In this document: piece after piece, positions 53,017-61,980 of the stretch | How positions within the stretch are numbered: position 1 is the first letter of the stretch | Layout of the letters: each line of letters begins with the position of its first letter | Source: Pseudonocardia autotrophica | GTDB taxonomy: Bacteria > Actinomycetota > Actinomycetes > Mycobacteriales > Pseudonocardiaceae | NCBI RefSeq assembly: GCF_003945385.1 | Contig: NZ_AP018920.1 | Span: forward strand, 5,146,001-5,210,000 | Reading direction: 5' to 3' | DNA: 64,000 nt | Notes under the pieces: generated by a model | Database searches by the model: none | What the model was told of the DNA's origin: nothing | Seen by the model: the letters and a program-made list of their open reading frames with translations, nothing else | Made by a program: the position numbers and the translations under genes

Positions 53017-54491
53017 CGGACCAACTGCCACTTCGCGACCTTGCCGGTCGCGGTCCGCGGGAGCGCGTCGACGAAGCGGACCGTGCGGGGCCGCTTGAAC
53101 GCGGCGGCCTGCTCGGCGGTGAAGGAACGCAGCTCCTCGGCCGTGACCCGCTCGCCCCCGGCCGGCACCACCCACGCGACGACCTGCTCGCCGAACCGCT
53201 CGTCGGGCTCACCGGTGACCGCGACGTCGCGCACCCCGGGATGGCGGCGCAGGATCTCCTCGACCTCGGCGGCGGCGATGTTGAACCCGCCGGAGAGGAT
53301 CATGTCCTTGGACCGGCCGGTGATCGACAGCAGCCCGTCGGCGTCGAGCTCGCCCAGGTCACCGGTGGCGAACCAGCCGTCCGGGTCGGTGAACGGCGTC
53401 GAGGCGGCCGCGCCGACGTACCCGGCGCCGACCGCGTAGCTCCCCGGAGCGCCGGAGCGCACGAGCACCTCCCCCGCCCCGGAGCGGCTGCGCGGGCCGC
53501 CGCCGGGATCGCGCACGGCGAGCTCCACCCCGGGCAGCGCCCGCCCGGACGAGCCGGGCCGGCTGGTGAACTCGGCCGGCGGGAGTGCGGCGGCGAGACC
53601 GGTCTCGGTGGAGGCGAAGAACGTCCACAGCTCGGTGTCCGGGAGCGCCGCCGCGACCGCCTCGCGCAGCTCCGGGGTGGTCGCCTCGCCGGTCACGCTC
53701 AGCACCCGCAGGCTGCGCATCCGGTCGCCGATCGCACCCGAGCCGACCAGGTCGCGGGCGATGGTGGGCACCATCCCGGTGACCGTCACCCGGTGCCGTG
53801 CGACGGCGTCGACCAGGGTCGCGGGCCGGGCGTCGGCGCTGAGCACGGTGCGCCCGCCGGACAGCACCCCGCCGAGCAGCCGGACCTGCCCGACCCGGTG
53901 CCCGAGCGGGGTGGAGATCAGCACGGTGTCGGCGGGGGTGAGCCCCAGCAGGGTCGCCGGTCCCAGCCAGGTGCCGAACGCCTGGTTGGCCCGGCTCAAC
54001 GCGACACCCTTGGGGAGCGCGGTCGTCCCGGACGTGTAGAGCACCGCCGACTCGTCCGACCCGGTGGGACGGACCGGTCCGGCGTCGGCGAGCGCACGCT
54101 CGTAGTCCGGCCCGGCCGACAGCACGTCGACGTCGCCGGTCAGCCCGGCGAGGACGTCCGCCCGGTGCGCGCCGCCGTCGGTGACGACCAGCCGGACGTC
54201 GGCGTCGGACACCAGATGGCGCACCTCCCGCTCCTGGTAGCGGTCGTTCACCGGCACGGCGGCCACCCCGGCCAGCTGGCAGGCGAAGAACGCCTCGGCC
54301 CACTCCCGCCGGTTCGCGAGATAGAGCCCGACCCGCCCGCCCGCGTACGGGACGAGGTGCCCGGCGAGCGCGGACGCCCGCCGGTACAGCTCGGCGAAGC
54401 TGGACTCCCCGTGGTCGTCGACCAGCGCGGTGTCGGTGGGCCGCCGGGCCGCGACCCAGCGGAGCTGCTCGGCGACCGTCCAGGGATGCAC
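53013..54491 (-). CDS. AMP-dependent acid-CoA ligase
   Basis: 492 aa. P-loop VLYTSGTTALPKGVAL, A5 FFASTETGLAAALP, A8 GRSKDMILSGGFNIAAAEVEE and catalytic Lys in RTATGKVAKWQ. The A5 motif lacks the usual YG-TE, indicating an unusual substrate. It activates a carboxylic acid as the CoA ester for the operon. GTG start preceded by GAGGAGG. Confidence 0.9.
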   Translation of the reverse strand: MHPWTVAEQLRWVAARRPTDTALVDDHGESSFAELYRRASALAGHLVPYAGGRVGLYLANRREWAEAFFACQLAGVAAVPVNDRYQEREVRHLVSDADVRLVVTDGGAHRADVLAGLTGDVDVLSAGPDYERALADAGPVRPTGSDESAVLYTSGTTALPKGVALSRANQAFGTWLGPATLLGLTPADTVLISTPLGHRVGQVRLLGGVLSGGRTVLSADARPATLVDAVARHRVTVTGMVPTIARDLVGSGAIGDRMRSLRVLSVTGEATTPELREAVAAALPDTELWTFFASTETGLAAALPPAEFTSRPGSSGRALPGVELAVRDPGGGPRSRSGAGEVLVRSGAPGSYAVGAGYVGAAASTPFTDPDGWFATGDLGELDADGLLSITGRSKDMILSGGFNIAAAEVEEILRRHPGVRDVAVTGEPDERFGEQVVAWVVPAGGERVTAEELRSFTAEQAAAFKRPRTVRFVDALPRTATGKVAKWQLVR

Positions 54492-54501
54492 GGGTTCCTC
54501 C

Positions 54502-55248
54502 TCAGATCGTCCGGCCGCCGTCGACCGACAGCACGGAACCGGTCATGTAGTCGGAGTCGGACGAGGCCAGGTAGACCAGGCTCGGCGCGATGTCCTCCGG
54601 CGTGGCCCAGCGGCGCAGCGGGATCATCCCGAGGAACTTCTCCTCCAGCTTCGGGTTCTCCCGCACGTTCGCCGACATCTCGGTCGCCGCGATCGGCAGC
54701 AACGCGTTCGCGGTGACGTTGTAGCGGGCCAGCTCGGCCGCGGCGGTCTTCACCAGTGCGACGACGCCGGCCTTCGCGGCCGCGTAGTTCCCGCCGCCGA
54801 CCTGGCCGCGCACCGCCGCCGGCGACGCCAGCGCGACGAACTTGCCGCGCCCGCGCCCGGTCCAGTGCGGGATCAGCGCGGTGAGGCAGACGAAGGTGCC
54901 GGTCAGGTTGACCCTGACGACGTTCTCGAACGACTCGAGGGTCATGTCCTTGAGCATCGCCGGGGCGACGATGCCCGCCGAGTGCACGAACACGTCGACG
55001 CCGCCGGCCCACTGCACGGCCTCCTCGACGACGGCCGCGACCTGGTCCGGATCGACGACGTCGACCTTCCAGGCGCGCGCCGTGCCGCCCGCCCGCCCGA
55101 TCTCGTCGGCGACGGCCTCCGCCGCGCCCGCGTCGAGATCGAGCACGCCGACGGTGGCGCCCTCGGCGGCCATGGCGATGGCACCGGCCCGGCCGATCCC
55201 CCGTCCACCCCCGCTCACCAGCACGGACACGTTCTGCAGTCGGCTCAT
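54502..55248 (-). CDS. Short-chain dehydrogenase (3-hydroxyacyl type)
   Basis: 248 aa classical SDR: VSGGGRGIGRAGAIAMAAEG with Asp in VLDLDAG (NAD preference), SAG in VHSAGIVAP, catalytic Ser-Tyr-Lys in LASPAAVRGQVGGGNYAAAKAGVV and MTGSVLSVDGG at the end. Likely oxidises the hydroxyacyl-CoA made by the MaoC pair. Overlaps the amidohydrolase stop (ATGA). Confidence 0.92.
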   Translation of the reverse strand: MSRLQNVSVLVSGGGRGIGRAGAIAMAAEGATVGVLDLDAGAAEAVADEIGRAGGTARAWKVDVVDPDQVAAVVEEAVQWAGGVDVFVHSAGIVAPAMLKDMTLESFENVVRVNLTGTFVCLTALIPHWTGRGRGKFVALASPAAVRGQVGGGNYAAAKAGVVALVKTAAAELARYNVTANALLPIAATEMSANVRENPKLEEKFLGMIPLRRWATPEDIAPSLVYLASSDSDYMTGSVLSVDGGRTI

Positions 55249-56159
55249 CGGGTGGTCGCTCCCGTCGTGGGTTCGGGTGACGCGGGGGCCAGCCCCAGCG
55301 CCGTGACGGCGTTGTCCTTGAGGACGCGCGGCCGGACGTCGTCGGCGATGTCGAGGCCGTCGAAGTCGCGCAGCCAGCGGTCCGGGCTGATCAGCGGGTA
55401 GTCGCTGCCGAACAGGACCTTGTCCGGCAGCATCCGGTTCATGTAGCGGACGAGCTTGGGCTCGAAGTACTTCGGCGACCAGCCGGACAGGTCGATGTAG
55501 ACGTTCGGCTTGTGCATGGCGACGGCCAGCCCCTCGTCCTGCCAGGGGACCGACGGGTGCGCCATGATGATCGTCAGGTCCGGGAAGGTCGCCGCGACCT
55601 CGTCGAGGTGCATCGGGTTCGAGTACTTGAGCAGGATCCCGCCGCCGCCGCGCAGGCCCGTGCCCATCCCGGTCTGCCCGGTGTGGAACACGACCGGGAC
55701 CCCGGCCTCCTCGATGGCCCCGTAGAGCGGGAAGAACCGGTGGTCGTCCGGGTAGAACGCCTGGGTCGACGGGTGGAACTTGAAACCCCGGACCCCGTGC
55801 TCGGAGACCAGGCTGCGGATCCGCCGCAGCGAGACCTGACCGCGCCACGGGTCGACGCTGCCGAACGGGATCAGCACGTCGTCGTGCGCGGCGGCGAGAT
55901 CGGCGACCTCCTCGCTGGGGACGGGGGTGCGGCCGGTCGCGCTCTCGCTGTCGACGGCGAACACGACGGCGCCGATGTCGCGCTCGCGGTAGTACTCGGC
56001 CACCGAGCCGACCGTGGTCTGGGTGCCGCTGCCGAACACGGCCGCCGACGCCTTCTGGAACTCGCGGCTCGCGGCGTCGCGTCCGGCCGCACCACCGCCC
56101 TCGGTGACGTGGACGTGCACGTCGATCGCCCGTCGGGCGAGGAACGCCTGCGTACCCAC
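55245..56159 (-). CDS. Amidohydrolase-2 family (ACMSD-like) enzyme
   Basis: 304 aa TIM-barrel metal enzyme. Metal motifs DVHVHV (H-x-H), His in GFKFHPSTQAF, His in VFHTGQTG and HPSVPW, Asp in LFGSDYPLISPDRW. Close in pattern to decarboxylases and hydrolases of cyclic acids (ACMSD, gamma-resorcylate decarboxylase, 4-oxalomesaconate hydratase). First gene of the seven-gene operon. GTG start after GAGAGGAAGACC. Confidence 0.88.
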   Translation of the reverse strand: MGTQAFLARRAIDVHVHVTEGGGAAGRDAASREFQKASAAVFGSGTQTTVGSVAEYYRERDIGAVVFAVDSESATGRTPVPSEEVADLAAAHDDVLIPFGSVDPWRGQVSLRRIRSLVSEHGVRGFKFHPSTQAFYPDDHRFFPLYGAIEEAGVPVVFHTGQTGMGTGLRGGGGILLKYSNPMHLDEVAATFPDLTIIMAHPSVPWQDEGLAVAMHKPNVYIDLSGWSPKYFEPKLVRYMNRMLPDKVLFGSDYPLISPDRWLRDFDGLDIADDVRPRVLKDNAVTALGLAPASPEPTTGATTR

Positions 56160-56203
56160 GGTCTTCCTCTCGTCGTCGAGATGTTCTCTGGATGTTCTGC
56201 AGT

Positions 56204-56230
56204 GCAGGACACTCTCTTGTATTGTCCTGC
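56204..56230. promoter_or_regulatory. Inverted-repeat operator between the amidohydrolase operon and iclR
   Basis: GCAGGACA (56204-56211) and TGTCCTGC (56223-56230) are exact complements with an 11-bp AT-containing spacer. It is the likely IclR binding site serving both divergent promoters. Confidence 0.7.
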
Positions 56231-56285
56231 TCTACGTGACAGTGCCTGAGACGACGAGCGATCGTCAAGGAGGGAGGATGGTGCG

Positions 56286-57041
56286 ATGACGGAGCCGGCA
56301 GAGGCAGTGGCGGCAGTCCCGGCGGCACAGCCACCCCCGGGGGCACAGCCGGCCTATCCGATCGAGTCGGTGGGCAACGCGCTGCGCCTGCTGCTCCTGC
56401 TGCGCAGCCGCGACGAGCTGCGGATATCGGAGTGCGCGCGGGAGATCGGGGTGGCACGCTCCACCGCGCACCGGCTCCTGACGATGCTGGAGCACTACGA
56501 GTTCCTGGCCCGCAACCCGTCCGGGCGTGGGTACCGCAGTGGGCCCGCCCTGATCGGCCTGGGCATGGCCGCGGTCGGACTCCTCGGCATTCGCGATCGC
56601 GCCCGCCCGCACCTGGAGGCGTTGCGCGACGAGCTGGACGAGACCGTCTCGCTGGTGCTGCTGGAGGGACCGACCGCCCGCTTCGTCGACGCGGCGGAGA
56701 GCGAGCGGCCGCTGCGGGTGGCCGGGCTCGTCGGGCTGGAGCTACCCGCGCACCGCACCTCGGCCGGGGTGGCCGTGATCGCCGCGATGGACGACGCTCA
56801 GCGCGCCGAACGGATCGCCGGCCGGTCCGGGCTGGAGCAGTCGGTGGCGGCCGCCCGCGAGCAGGGCTATGCGTTGGTGCACAACGAGAGCGACATCGAG
56901 ATCGCCGCCGTCGGGGTGGCGGTCCCCGGGGCGCTCGCCGGGCTGGCGGTGGCCGCTCCGGCCGGTCGGGCGACCGCGGAGGCGGTGACCCGCTGGGCCG
57001 CCGCCGCGAACGCGGCCGCCCGCCGGATCGCGATCGGCTGA
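56286..57041 (+). CDS. IclR family regulator of the seven-gene operon
   Basis: 251 aa. Winged helix IGNALRLLLLLRSRDELRISECAREIGVARSTAHRLLTMLEHYEFLARNPS-like N-terminal half and an effector domain (ETVSLVLLEGPTARFVDAAESERPLRVAGL). GGAGGGAGGATG-type site precedes the ATG. Divergent from the amidohydrolase operon with the operator at 56204 between them. Confidence 0.9.
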   Translation: MTEPAEAVAAVPAAQPPPGAQPAYPIESVGNALRLLLLLRSRDELRISECAREIGVARSTAHRLLTMLEHYEFLARNPSGRGYRSGPALIGLGMAAVGLLGIRDRARPHLEALRDELDETVSLVLLEGPTARFVDAAESERPLRVAGLVGLELPAHRTSAGVAVIAAMDDAQRAERIAGRSGLEQSVAAAREQGYALVHNESDIEIAAVGVAVPGALAGLAVAAPAGRATAEAVTRWAAAANAAARRIAIG

Positions 57042-57092
57042 CCGCGGTCCGGCGGGCGGGAGGGCGTATTCGTTACCGGTGACGGGCGTGGA

Positions 57093-57452
57093 TCAGGCGG
57101 GCCTGCTCTCCGCGGAGGGCTCCCCCGGGGCACCGCTGCGGTCGCGCAGCGCGATCGGGACCCCGGCCAGGTCCTCGTCGTTGCAGAGCAGTTTGACCTC
57201 GTAGTAGATCCCGTCCGGACTGTCGTCGTAGTCGAGATGGACGCCGATCACATCGACCGGCTCCCCCAACCACTTCTGGACCTCCCGCAGCCAGAGCGCG
57301 GAACGCTCCAGGGCCGTGGGCAGATCGTCGTCCCGGAATCCCACCGGGCGGAACGGTACGTCCTGGATCTCGTCGTGGCCGTGTGGCGGGCGGGGCAGAG
57401 CCCGGGCCAGTCCGGCGTCGTCGAGGTCCAGTGCGACAGACTTCTCGCTCAC
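57093..57452 (-). CDS. Hypothetical protein
   Basis: 119 aa. Acidic, no signal or membrane segment; central alpha/beta-like pattern (LERSALWLREVQKWLGEPVDVIGVHLDYDDSPDGIYYEVKLLCNDED). No family recognised. Start by GTG at 57452 (VSEKSVALDL), with CATGCT 6 nt upstream as a possible leaderless -10 element. The 182-bp gap to the GPP34 gene holds nothing else. Confidence 0.6.
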   Translation of the reverse strand: MSEKSVALDLDDAGLARALPRPPHGHDEIQDVPFRPVGFRDDDLPTALERSALWLREVQKWLGEPVDVIGVHLDYDDSPDGIYYEVKLLCNDEDLAGVPIALRDRSGAPGEPSAESRPA

Positions 57453-57634
57453 CACCCCAGCATGGCGCCGCAGCGGAGACGCTGGCAAGCCGGGGGGTTC
57501 ATCCCACCGTGGCCGGGGCCGCCGGGTACACCCGTTCGCCGGCGTTCAGGGCCGCCCGACCGCCCCGATCAGCGACGATCCCCCGCCGCTGCCGGCTCGC
57601 TGCGCGGCGGCGGGCCGCGGACCGGACGTCGCGG

Positions 57635-58300
57635 CTAACGGGTGGCCGTGGTGACCACCACGGCGGCGATCGCGACCGCCGTGCGGGTCACCGCGCTGCT
57701 CACCGCGCCGGCACCCCAGTTGCCCTCCTCGAGCTCCTTGGCCCGCCCGATCACCGCGCTCGACCACTTCGGCCGGGGGTGCAGCGACGGCAGGGTCCCG
57801 CTCGCCGAGATCAGCGAGATCACGGCGGCGGTGTGCGGGTCCGGCTCGGCGCCGTCCTCCAGCACGTCGACCACCCGCTGCCGCAGCTCGGTCTCGTGCT
57901 GCGAGCCGGTCGAGGGCAGCCAGGTCATCGGGATCAGCCCGAGCATGCGCTTGCGCTCCCTGCGGATGAAGCCCCGTTCGAGCAGCCGCTCGGTCAGCGG
58001 CTTCCAGAGGTCACCGAGCTCCGAGAGGAGGCCCTGCACGCGCCGCGGGCGCCGGGCGACGATGTCGTAGGCGTTCTGCAGCAGGGGATCCGGCAGCGGG
58101 CCGTCGCCGACGGCGACGATCATCGGGCCGCCGAGCCCGGCCCGGCTCTCGTCGGCCTCGACCCGGCCCAGCAGCGCGAGCTCGACCAGCATCCCGCCGC
58201 CCAGCACGTAGGGCAGGGTGCCCGCCCCGGCCGGGGTGCCCGACTTGTCGTCGAGCATCAGCAGCAGCGTGTCCTCGACGATCAGCGTGTCGTCCTGCAT
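57635..58300 (-). CDS. GPP34 (Golgi phosphoprotein 3-like) family protein
   Basis: 221 aa. LIVEDTLLLMLDDKSG, YVLGGGMLVELALLGRV and the following NAYDIVARRPRRVQGLLSELG match the GPP34 domain, common and expanded in actinobacteria; function there is unknown but the eukaryotic relative binds phosphoinositides. The C-terminal SSAVTRTAVAIAAVVVTT could be a membrane-associating helix. ATG at 58300 follows GGAGGCGGAGG. Confidence 0.9.
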   Translation of the reverse strand: MQDDTLIVEDTLLLMLDDKSGTPAGAGTLPYVLGGGMLVELALLGRVEADESRAGLGGPMIVAVGDGPLPDPLLQNAYDIVARRPRRVQGLLSELGDLWKPLTERLLERGFIRRERKRMLGLIPMTWLPSTGSQHETELRQRVVDVLEDGAEPDPHTAAVISLISASGTLPSLHPRPKWSSAVIGRAKELEEGNWGAGAVSSAVTRTAVAIAAVVVTTATR

Positions 58301-58399
58301 GTCCTCCGCCTCCTGTGCTGCCGCTCCGAGCGGCCGCAGGATCCAGTCGACACCATGCCGCAGCGGCACGGTCAACCCGAGCGCCCCGATCGGGGGTGG

Positions 58400-59002
58400 T
58401 CAGAGCCCCGTCCACAACGTCTCGGCGTCGAGCACCCGGTTACGTCGCAGGGTGAGCACCCGCTCGGTCGCGGCGAGCACCCCGGCCACGAGCAGGGTCG
58501 CGTTCAGCCAGCCGGGCAGCGACACCGGCGAGCTGAAGCTGCCGACGAGCTCGGCGATCCTGGGTTGCGCGGTGATGAGCTCGAGTGCTTGGGGCACCGC
58601 CAGCACCAGGTTGACGGCGAGGATCAGCACGGCCGTCACCGCGATCGCCCGGCTCACGCCCGGCCGGCGCCGGGCGAGCCGGGCGCGCCGGTACTCCAGG
58701 GTCCCGGGCGACGGGCGCAGCCGGTGCTCGGGGCCGGAGCCGGGGACCAGGTGGATCCGGGTCGTCCCGTACAGGCCGACGTCGACCTCGATCCGTCCGC
58801 CCGGGACCGGAAGGCTCCCCGGCACGTCCGTCGTGGCCGCCCGTCGTCCGTCGAGGTACAGCCGGGCGTCCCCGTCCCCGGCGAGGTCGATCTCGACCGT
58901 CCAGGTCGCCGGACGGCCGTCCGGGCCGGGATGCTCGATCTCGTAGAGGTGGCGGTGCAGGATCTCGTGGCGCCGCAGCGGGCGCAGCAGGTCGCCGCTC
59001 AC
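58400..59002 (-). CDS. Two-segment membrane protein coupled to the S9 peptidase
   Basis: 200 aa. Soluble N-terminal half (beta-rich: [37 protein letters not shown]) then two membrane segments (AIAVTAVLILAVNLVLAV and NATLLVAGVLAATERVL). Unknown function. GTG start overlaps the peptidase stop (GTGA), so it may anchor or regulate the peptidase. Confidence 0.7.
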   Translation of the reverse strand: MSGDLLRPLRRHEILHRHLYEIEHPGPDGRPATWTVEIDLAGDGDARLYLDGRRAATTDVPGSLPVPGGRIEVDVGLYGTTRIHLVPGSGPEHRLRPSPGTLEYRRARLARRRPGVSRAIAVTAVLILAVNLVLAVPQALELITAQPRIAELVGSFSSPVSLPGWLNATLLVAGVLAATERVLTLRRNRVLDAETLWTGL

Positions 59003-61320
59003 GGTGCAGCCGGCCCCCGAGCAGCCGGTCCCAGCGCCGCATGCCTCCGGGCGTCCGGTCCCGGAGCAGCCGGTCCCAGTGAGCTGCCCGGCGGCATCGG
59101 CAGCGGCGCGAGCCGGTACGCCGGCGGCTCGGTCCCGTGCAGGTGCCGCACCAGGTAGTCCCAGATCCGGCGCTGCACGTGGTGCATCCGGAGCAGCAGC
59201 GAGTGCTCCCCACCGGGCACGATCAGCATGTCGACGTCGCGATCGGCGTCGATCAGCGCGTTCACCAGGCGCATCGTGTGGTACGGGTGCACGTTGTCGT
59301 CGAGCTCACCGTGGATCAGCAGGAGCTTGCCGGTCAGTCCGGCCGCGATCGCCGGGGTGGAGATCGCCTGCCTGCCCTCCTCGCTGACGTCGCCGTGGTA
59401 CTGCTCGGCCCACATCGGCAGGTAGAAGCCCGGATCGTGGTTGCCGGCCACGGACACCCCGACGCCGTAGAAGTCCGGGTGCGCCAGCAGCGCCCGTGCG
59501 GTGGCGTACCCGCCACCGGAGTGTCCGGTGATCCCGATCCGGCCGGTGTCCAGCCAGGGGTACCGGTGCCCGAGCTCGCGGATCGCGGCGATGTGGTCGT
59601 CCAGCGCGCCGTCGCCGAGGTTGCCGTAGGAGTGGTCCTGGAACGCCTTGCTGCGCCCGGCGGTGCCGCGGCCGTCCAGTGCGACGACGGCGAACCCGAG
59701 CGCGGCCAGCGCCTCCGGTTCACCGGAGTGCGGCGAGTCGAACGCCGGCCCGGCCCGGTACACCTGCGGCGCACCGTAGATGTGCTCGACGACCGGGTAC
59801 CGGCGCTCCGGGTCGAAGTCGTGCGGGCGCCACAGCAGGCCGTACACCGGGGTCCGCCCGTCGGCGGCGGTCGTCCGGAACCGCTCCGGCGGGGACCAGC
59901 CGAGCGCCGCCAGGGCCTCGGTGCCGGGCTGCTCCAGCTCGACCAGCAGCTGCCCGTCACCGCCCAGCACCCGCGAGCGGGGCGCCCGGTCCACCGACGA
60001 CGCCCGGTCCACCAGGTAGCCGCCCTCCGGCGGGCTGACGGCGTCGTGGTCGAGGTCGTCGTCGGTGAGCCGGGTGAACCCGCTGCCGTCCAGCCCGATC
60101 CGGCAGATCTGACGCACGTACGGGTCGCTCCCGACGAGCCCGGCGGCCACGAACCACAGCTGCCTGCGCTCCTGGTCGACCCACAGCACCGACCGGACCG
60201 GCCACTGACCGCTGGTCACCTGCGTGACCTGCGACCCGTCGGCCGAGTACAGGTAGAGGTGCCCCCAGCCGTCGCGCTGCGACCACCAGAGGAACTCCCC
60301 GGAGTCCAGCACCCGCGCCATCGGCGGGTCGCCGAGCTGCGGGGTCGGGTCGACCCGGGTCTCGCCGGTCTCCCGGACCAGCACGGTGCTCTCCCCGGTG
60401 CCCGGATCGAACCGGTGCAGCTCCAGCGCCCGGGCGTCGCGCGGCTGGCGCAGGAAGTGCACGACGTCGCCCTTCTCCCCCGTCCACCACGCATAGACGA
60501 GCGCGGTCGGGTGCACGACGGTCGCCGGCTCGTCCTGCTGCCGGACGATCGTGCGCGCCGCGACGTCGATGACGTTCCAGGTCATCGACGCCTGGTTCTC
60601 GTCGCCGGGCATCGGGTAGCGGTAGCGGTGCTCGACCGGGCGCCCGCCGTCCGGCGGCGACGACTCGACCAGCACCTGCTCGGGCAGGCCACGCTGGTCG
60701 AGGCGGTGCACGAGCAGCCGGGTGGAGTCCGGTGACCAGGTCAGCAGCCCGAACGTTCCCAGCCCGAACGCCCGCATCAGCGCCCGCGCGCTCATCGGGT
60801 CGGGCAGGCTGCCGTACTCGTGGCCCGGCTCGGCGTCGTCGGTGAGCGCGATCTCCTCGCCGTCGTCGCGGGAGCGGACGTACACGTTCCCCTCCCGGGT
60901 GAACGCGACCCATCTCCCGTCCGGGGAGACGATCTCCCCGGGGGCGGGGGCGGGGTCCTCGATCCGCGTGCACTCACCGCCGGCGTCGGACCACTCCCAG
61001 CGCTCGCCGAACGCGGTGAACCGGACGACGTCGTCGTCGCGTCCCGGGATGTCGAACTCGACCTGCAGCAGCGGCAGCGCGTCGGCCTCCACCGGGTGCC
61101 CGGATGCGGTGGACAACGCCGCGGCGAGCCGCTCGTGGTCGAACGCGGGCTCGCGGGTGCCGTCGGCCGGGTCGACCAGCAGGTGCCGATCCCCGATCCG
61201 GTACCGGAACCGGGCGCCGCCGCGCTGCCACTGCGGCCGCACCATCGGCGCCTTCCGCGCCCGGTAGGGCAGCAGCATCTGCTCGGCACGGGCGTAGTCG
61301 GACGCGGTGAGCCGGGTCAT
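58999..61320 (-). CDS. S9 family (dipeptidyl peptidase IV-like) serine peptidase
   Basis: 773 aa. N-terminal DPP IV-type beta-propeller (to about 500: repeated LVWS/FLWWSQRDGWGHLYLY-type blades) and a C-terminal alpha/beta hydrolase with catalytic Ser601 (GITGHSGGGYATARAL), Asp in HGELDDNVHPYHT and His in GGEHSLL. It would remove dipeptides or small oligopeptides; no signal peptide is visible, so cytosolic. The final 35 residues are a Pro/Ala repeat tail not typical of the family. Confidence 0.93.
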   Translation of the reverse strand: MTRLTASDYARAEQMLLPYRARKAPMVRPQWQRGGARFRYRIGDRHLLVDPADGTREPAFDHERLAAALSTASGHPVEADALPLLQVEFDIPGRDDDVVRFTAFGERWEWSDAGGECTRIEDPAPAPGEIVSPDGRWVAFTREGNVYVRSRDDGEEIALTDDAEPGHEYGSLPDPMSARALMRAFGLGTFGLLTWSPDSTRLLVHRLDQRGLPEQVLVESSPPDGGRPVEHRYRYPMPGDENQASMTWNVIDVAARTIVRQQDEPATVVHPTALVYAWWTGEKGDVVHFLRQPRDARALELHRFDPGTGESTVLVRETGETRVDPTPQLGDPPMARVLDSGEFLWWSQRDGWGHLYLYSADGSQVTQVTSGQWPVRSVLWVDQERRQLWFVAAGLVGSDPYVRQICRIGLDGSGFTRLTDDDLDHDAVSPPEGGYLVDRASSVDRAPRSRVLGGDGQLLVELEQPGTEALAALGWSPPERFRTTAADGRTPVYGLLWRPHDFDPERRYPVVEHIYGAPQVYRAGPAFDSPHSGEPEALAALGFAVVALDGRGTAGRSKAFQDHSYGNLGDGALDDHIAAIRELGHRYPWLDTGRIGITGHSGGGYATARALLAHPDFYGVGVSVAGNHDPGFYLPMWAEQYHGDVSEEGRQAISTPAIAAGLTGKLLLIHGELDDNVHPYHTMRLVNALIDADRDVDMLIVPGGEHSLLLRMHHVQRRIWDYLVRHLHGTEPPAYRLAPLPMPPGSSLGPAAPGPDARRHAALGPAARGPAAP

Positions 61321-61499
61321 GTCGGATGTCTCCCTCGCTGTGGTGCACCGTCAGGTCGTCACCGTCGACGAGACACCCGGCCGCCGCGGCACACTCAACG
61401 ACCTGTGACGTGCGCCACCGACCGCTGCGGGCGGCGCGTGCCACCGCGGGATCGGCGACCGGCCACAGCACGACAGCGGCCCTGCGCAACCCCAGGCGG

Positions 61500-61505
61500 T
61501 AACGT
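61500..61505 (+). promoter_or_regulatory. Leaderless -10 element
   Basis: TAACGT, 6 nt before the ATG at 61512. Confidence 0.45.
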
Positions 61506-61511
61506 CGCCCG

Positions 61512-61919
61512 ATGAACGACACCGGAACGATCGCGGCGCGGGCCCTGTACGAGACCCGCAACGGCGGGACAGCGGTGCTCGGCTCGGACAGCGGTGCCCG
61601 GGGCGTGGTGCAGTGGATCTGCTTCGGCCCGCAGGGATATGTGTTCGAGGTGCCCGATCCGGCGAAGCACCGGCCCGGGTGGCTGCGGCGCTCGTTCGGG
61701 ACGCTGCTCGGCCGGGCCGACGCCGATCCCCCCGGCCTGGACGAGGGCCAGGTCCGCGGGCTGGAGGCGCTCGGATTCAGCCCGGGCGAGCACGGCCTCG
61801 AGCTACAGCTGCGGGCCGACGAGCTCGGTCACGACCAGCTCGTGCATCTCGTCGTCGACGCGCTGGAGGCGGTCGGCCTCGACGGTGAGCCGCTCTCCTG
61901 CGAGGTCTTCGACGTCTGA
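61512..61919 (+). CDS. Hypothetical protein (TY-chaperone/YbjN-like size)
   Basis: 135 aa. Alpha/beta pattern with a conserved-looking WICFGPQGYVFEVPDPAKHRPGWLRRSFG stretch and acidic C-terminus (HLVVDALEAVGLDGEPLSCEVFDV). Small bacterial secretion-chaperone-like folds have similar size, but no assignment is safe. Probably leaderless. Confidence 0.65.
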   Translation: MNDTGTIAARALYETRNGGTAVLGSDSGARGVVQWICFGPQGYVFEVPDPAKHRPGWLRRSFGTLLGRADADPPGLDEGQVRGLEALGFSPGEHGLELQLRADELGHDQLVHLVVDALEAVGLDGEPLSCEVFDV

Positions 61920-61928
61920 CTCCCCGAT

Positions 61929-61980
61929 CGTCCGATGATCATGGAGAGATCAACACCGAACCCTGATCATTCGTCGGACG
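61929..61980. terminator. Bidirectional hairpin between convergent genes
   Basis: CGTCCGA (61929-61935) and TCGGACG (61974-61980), extended by TGATCA (61936-61941) with TGATCA (61964-61969) and a short bulge. The right arm includes the LysR stop. Confidence 0.6.
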
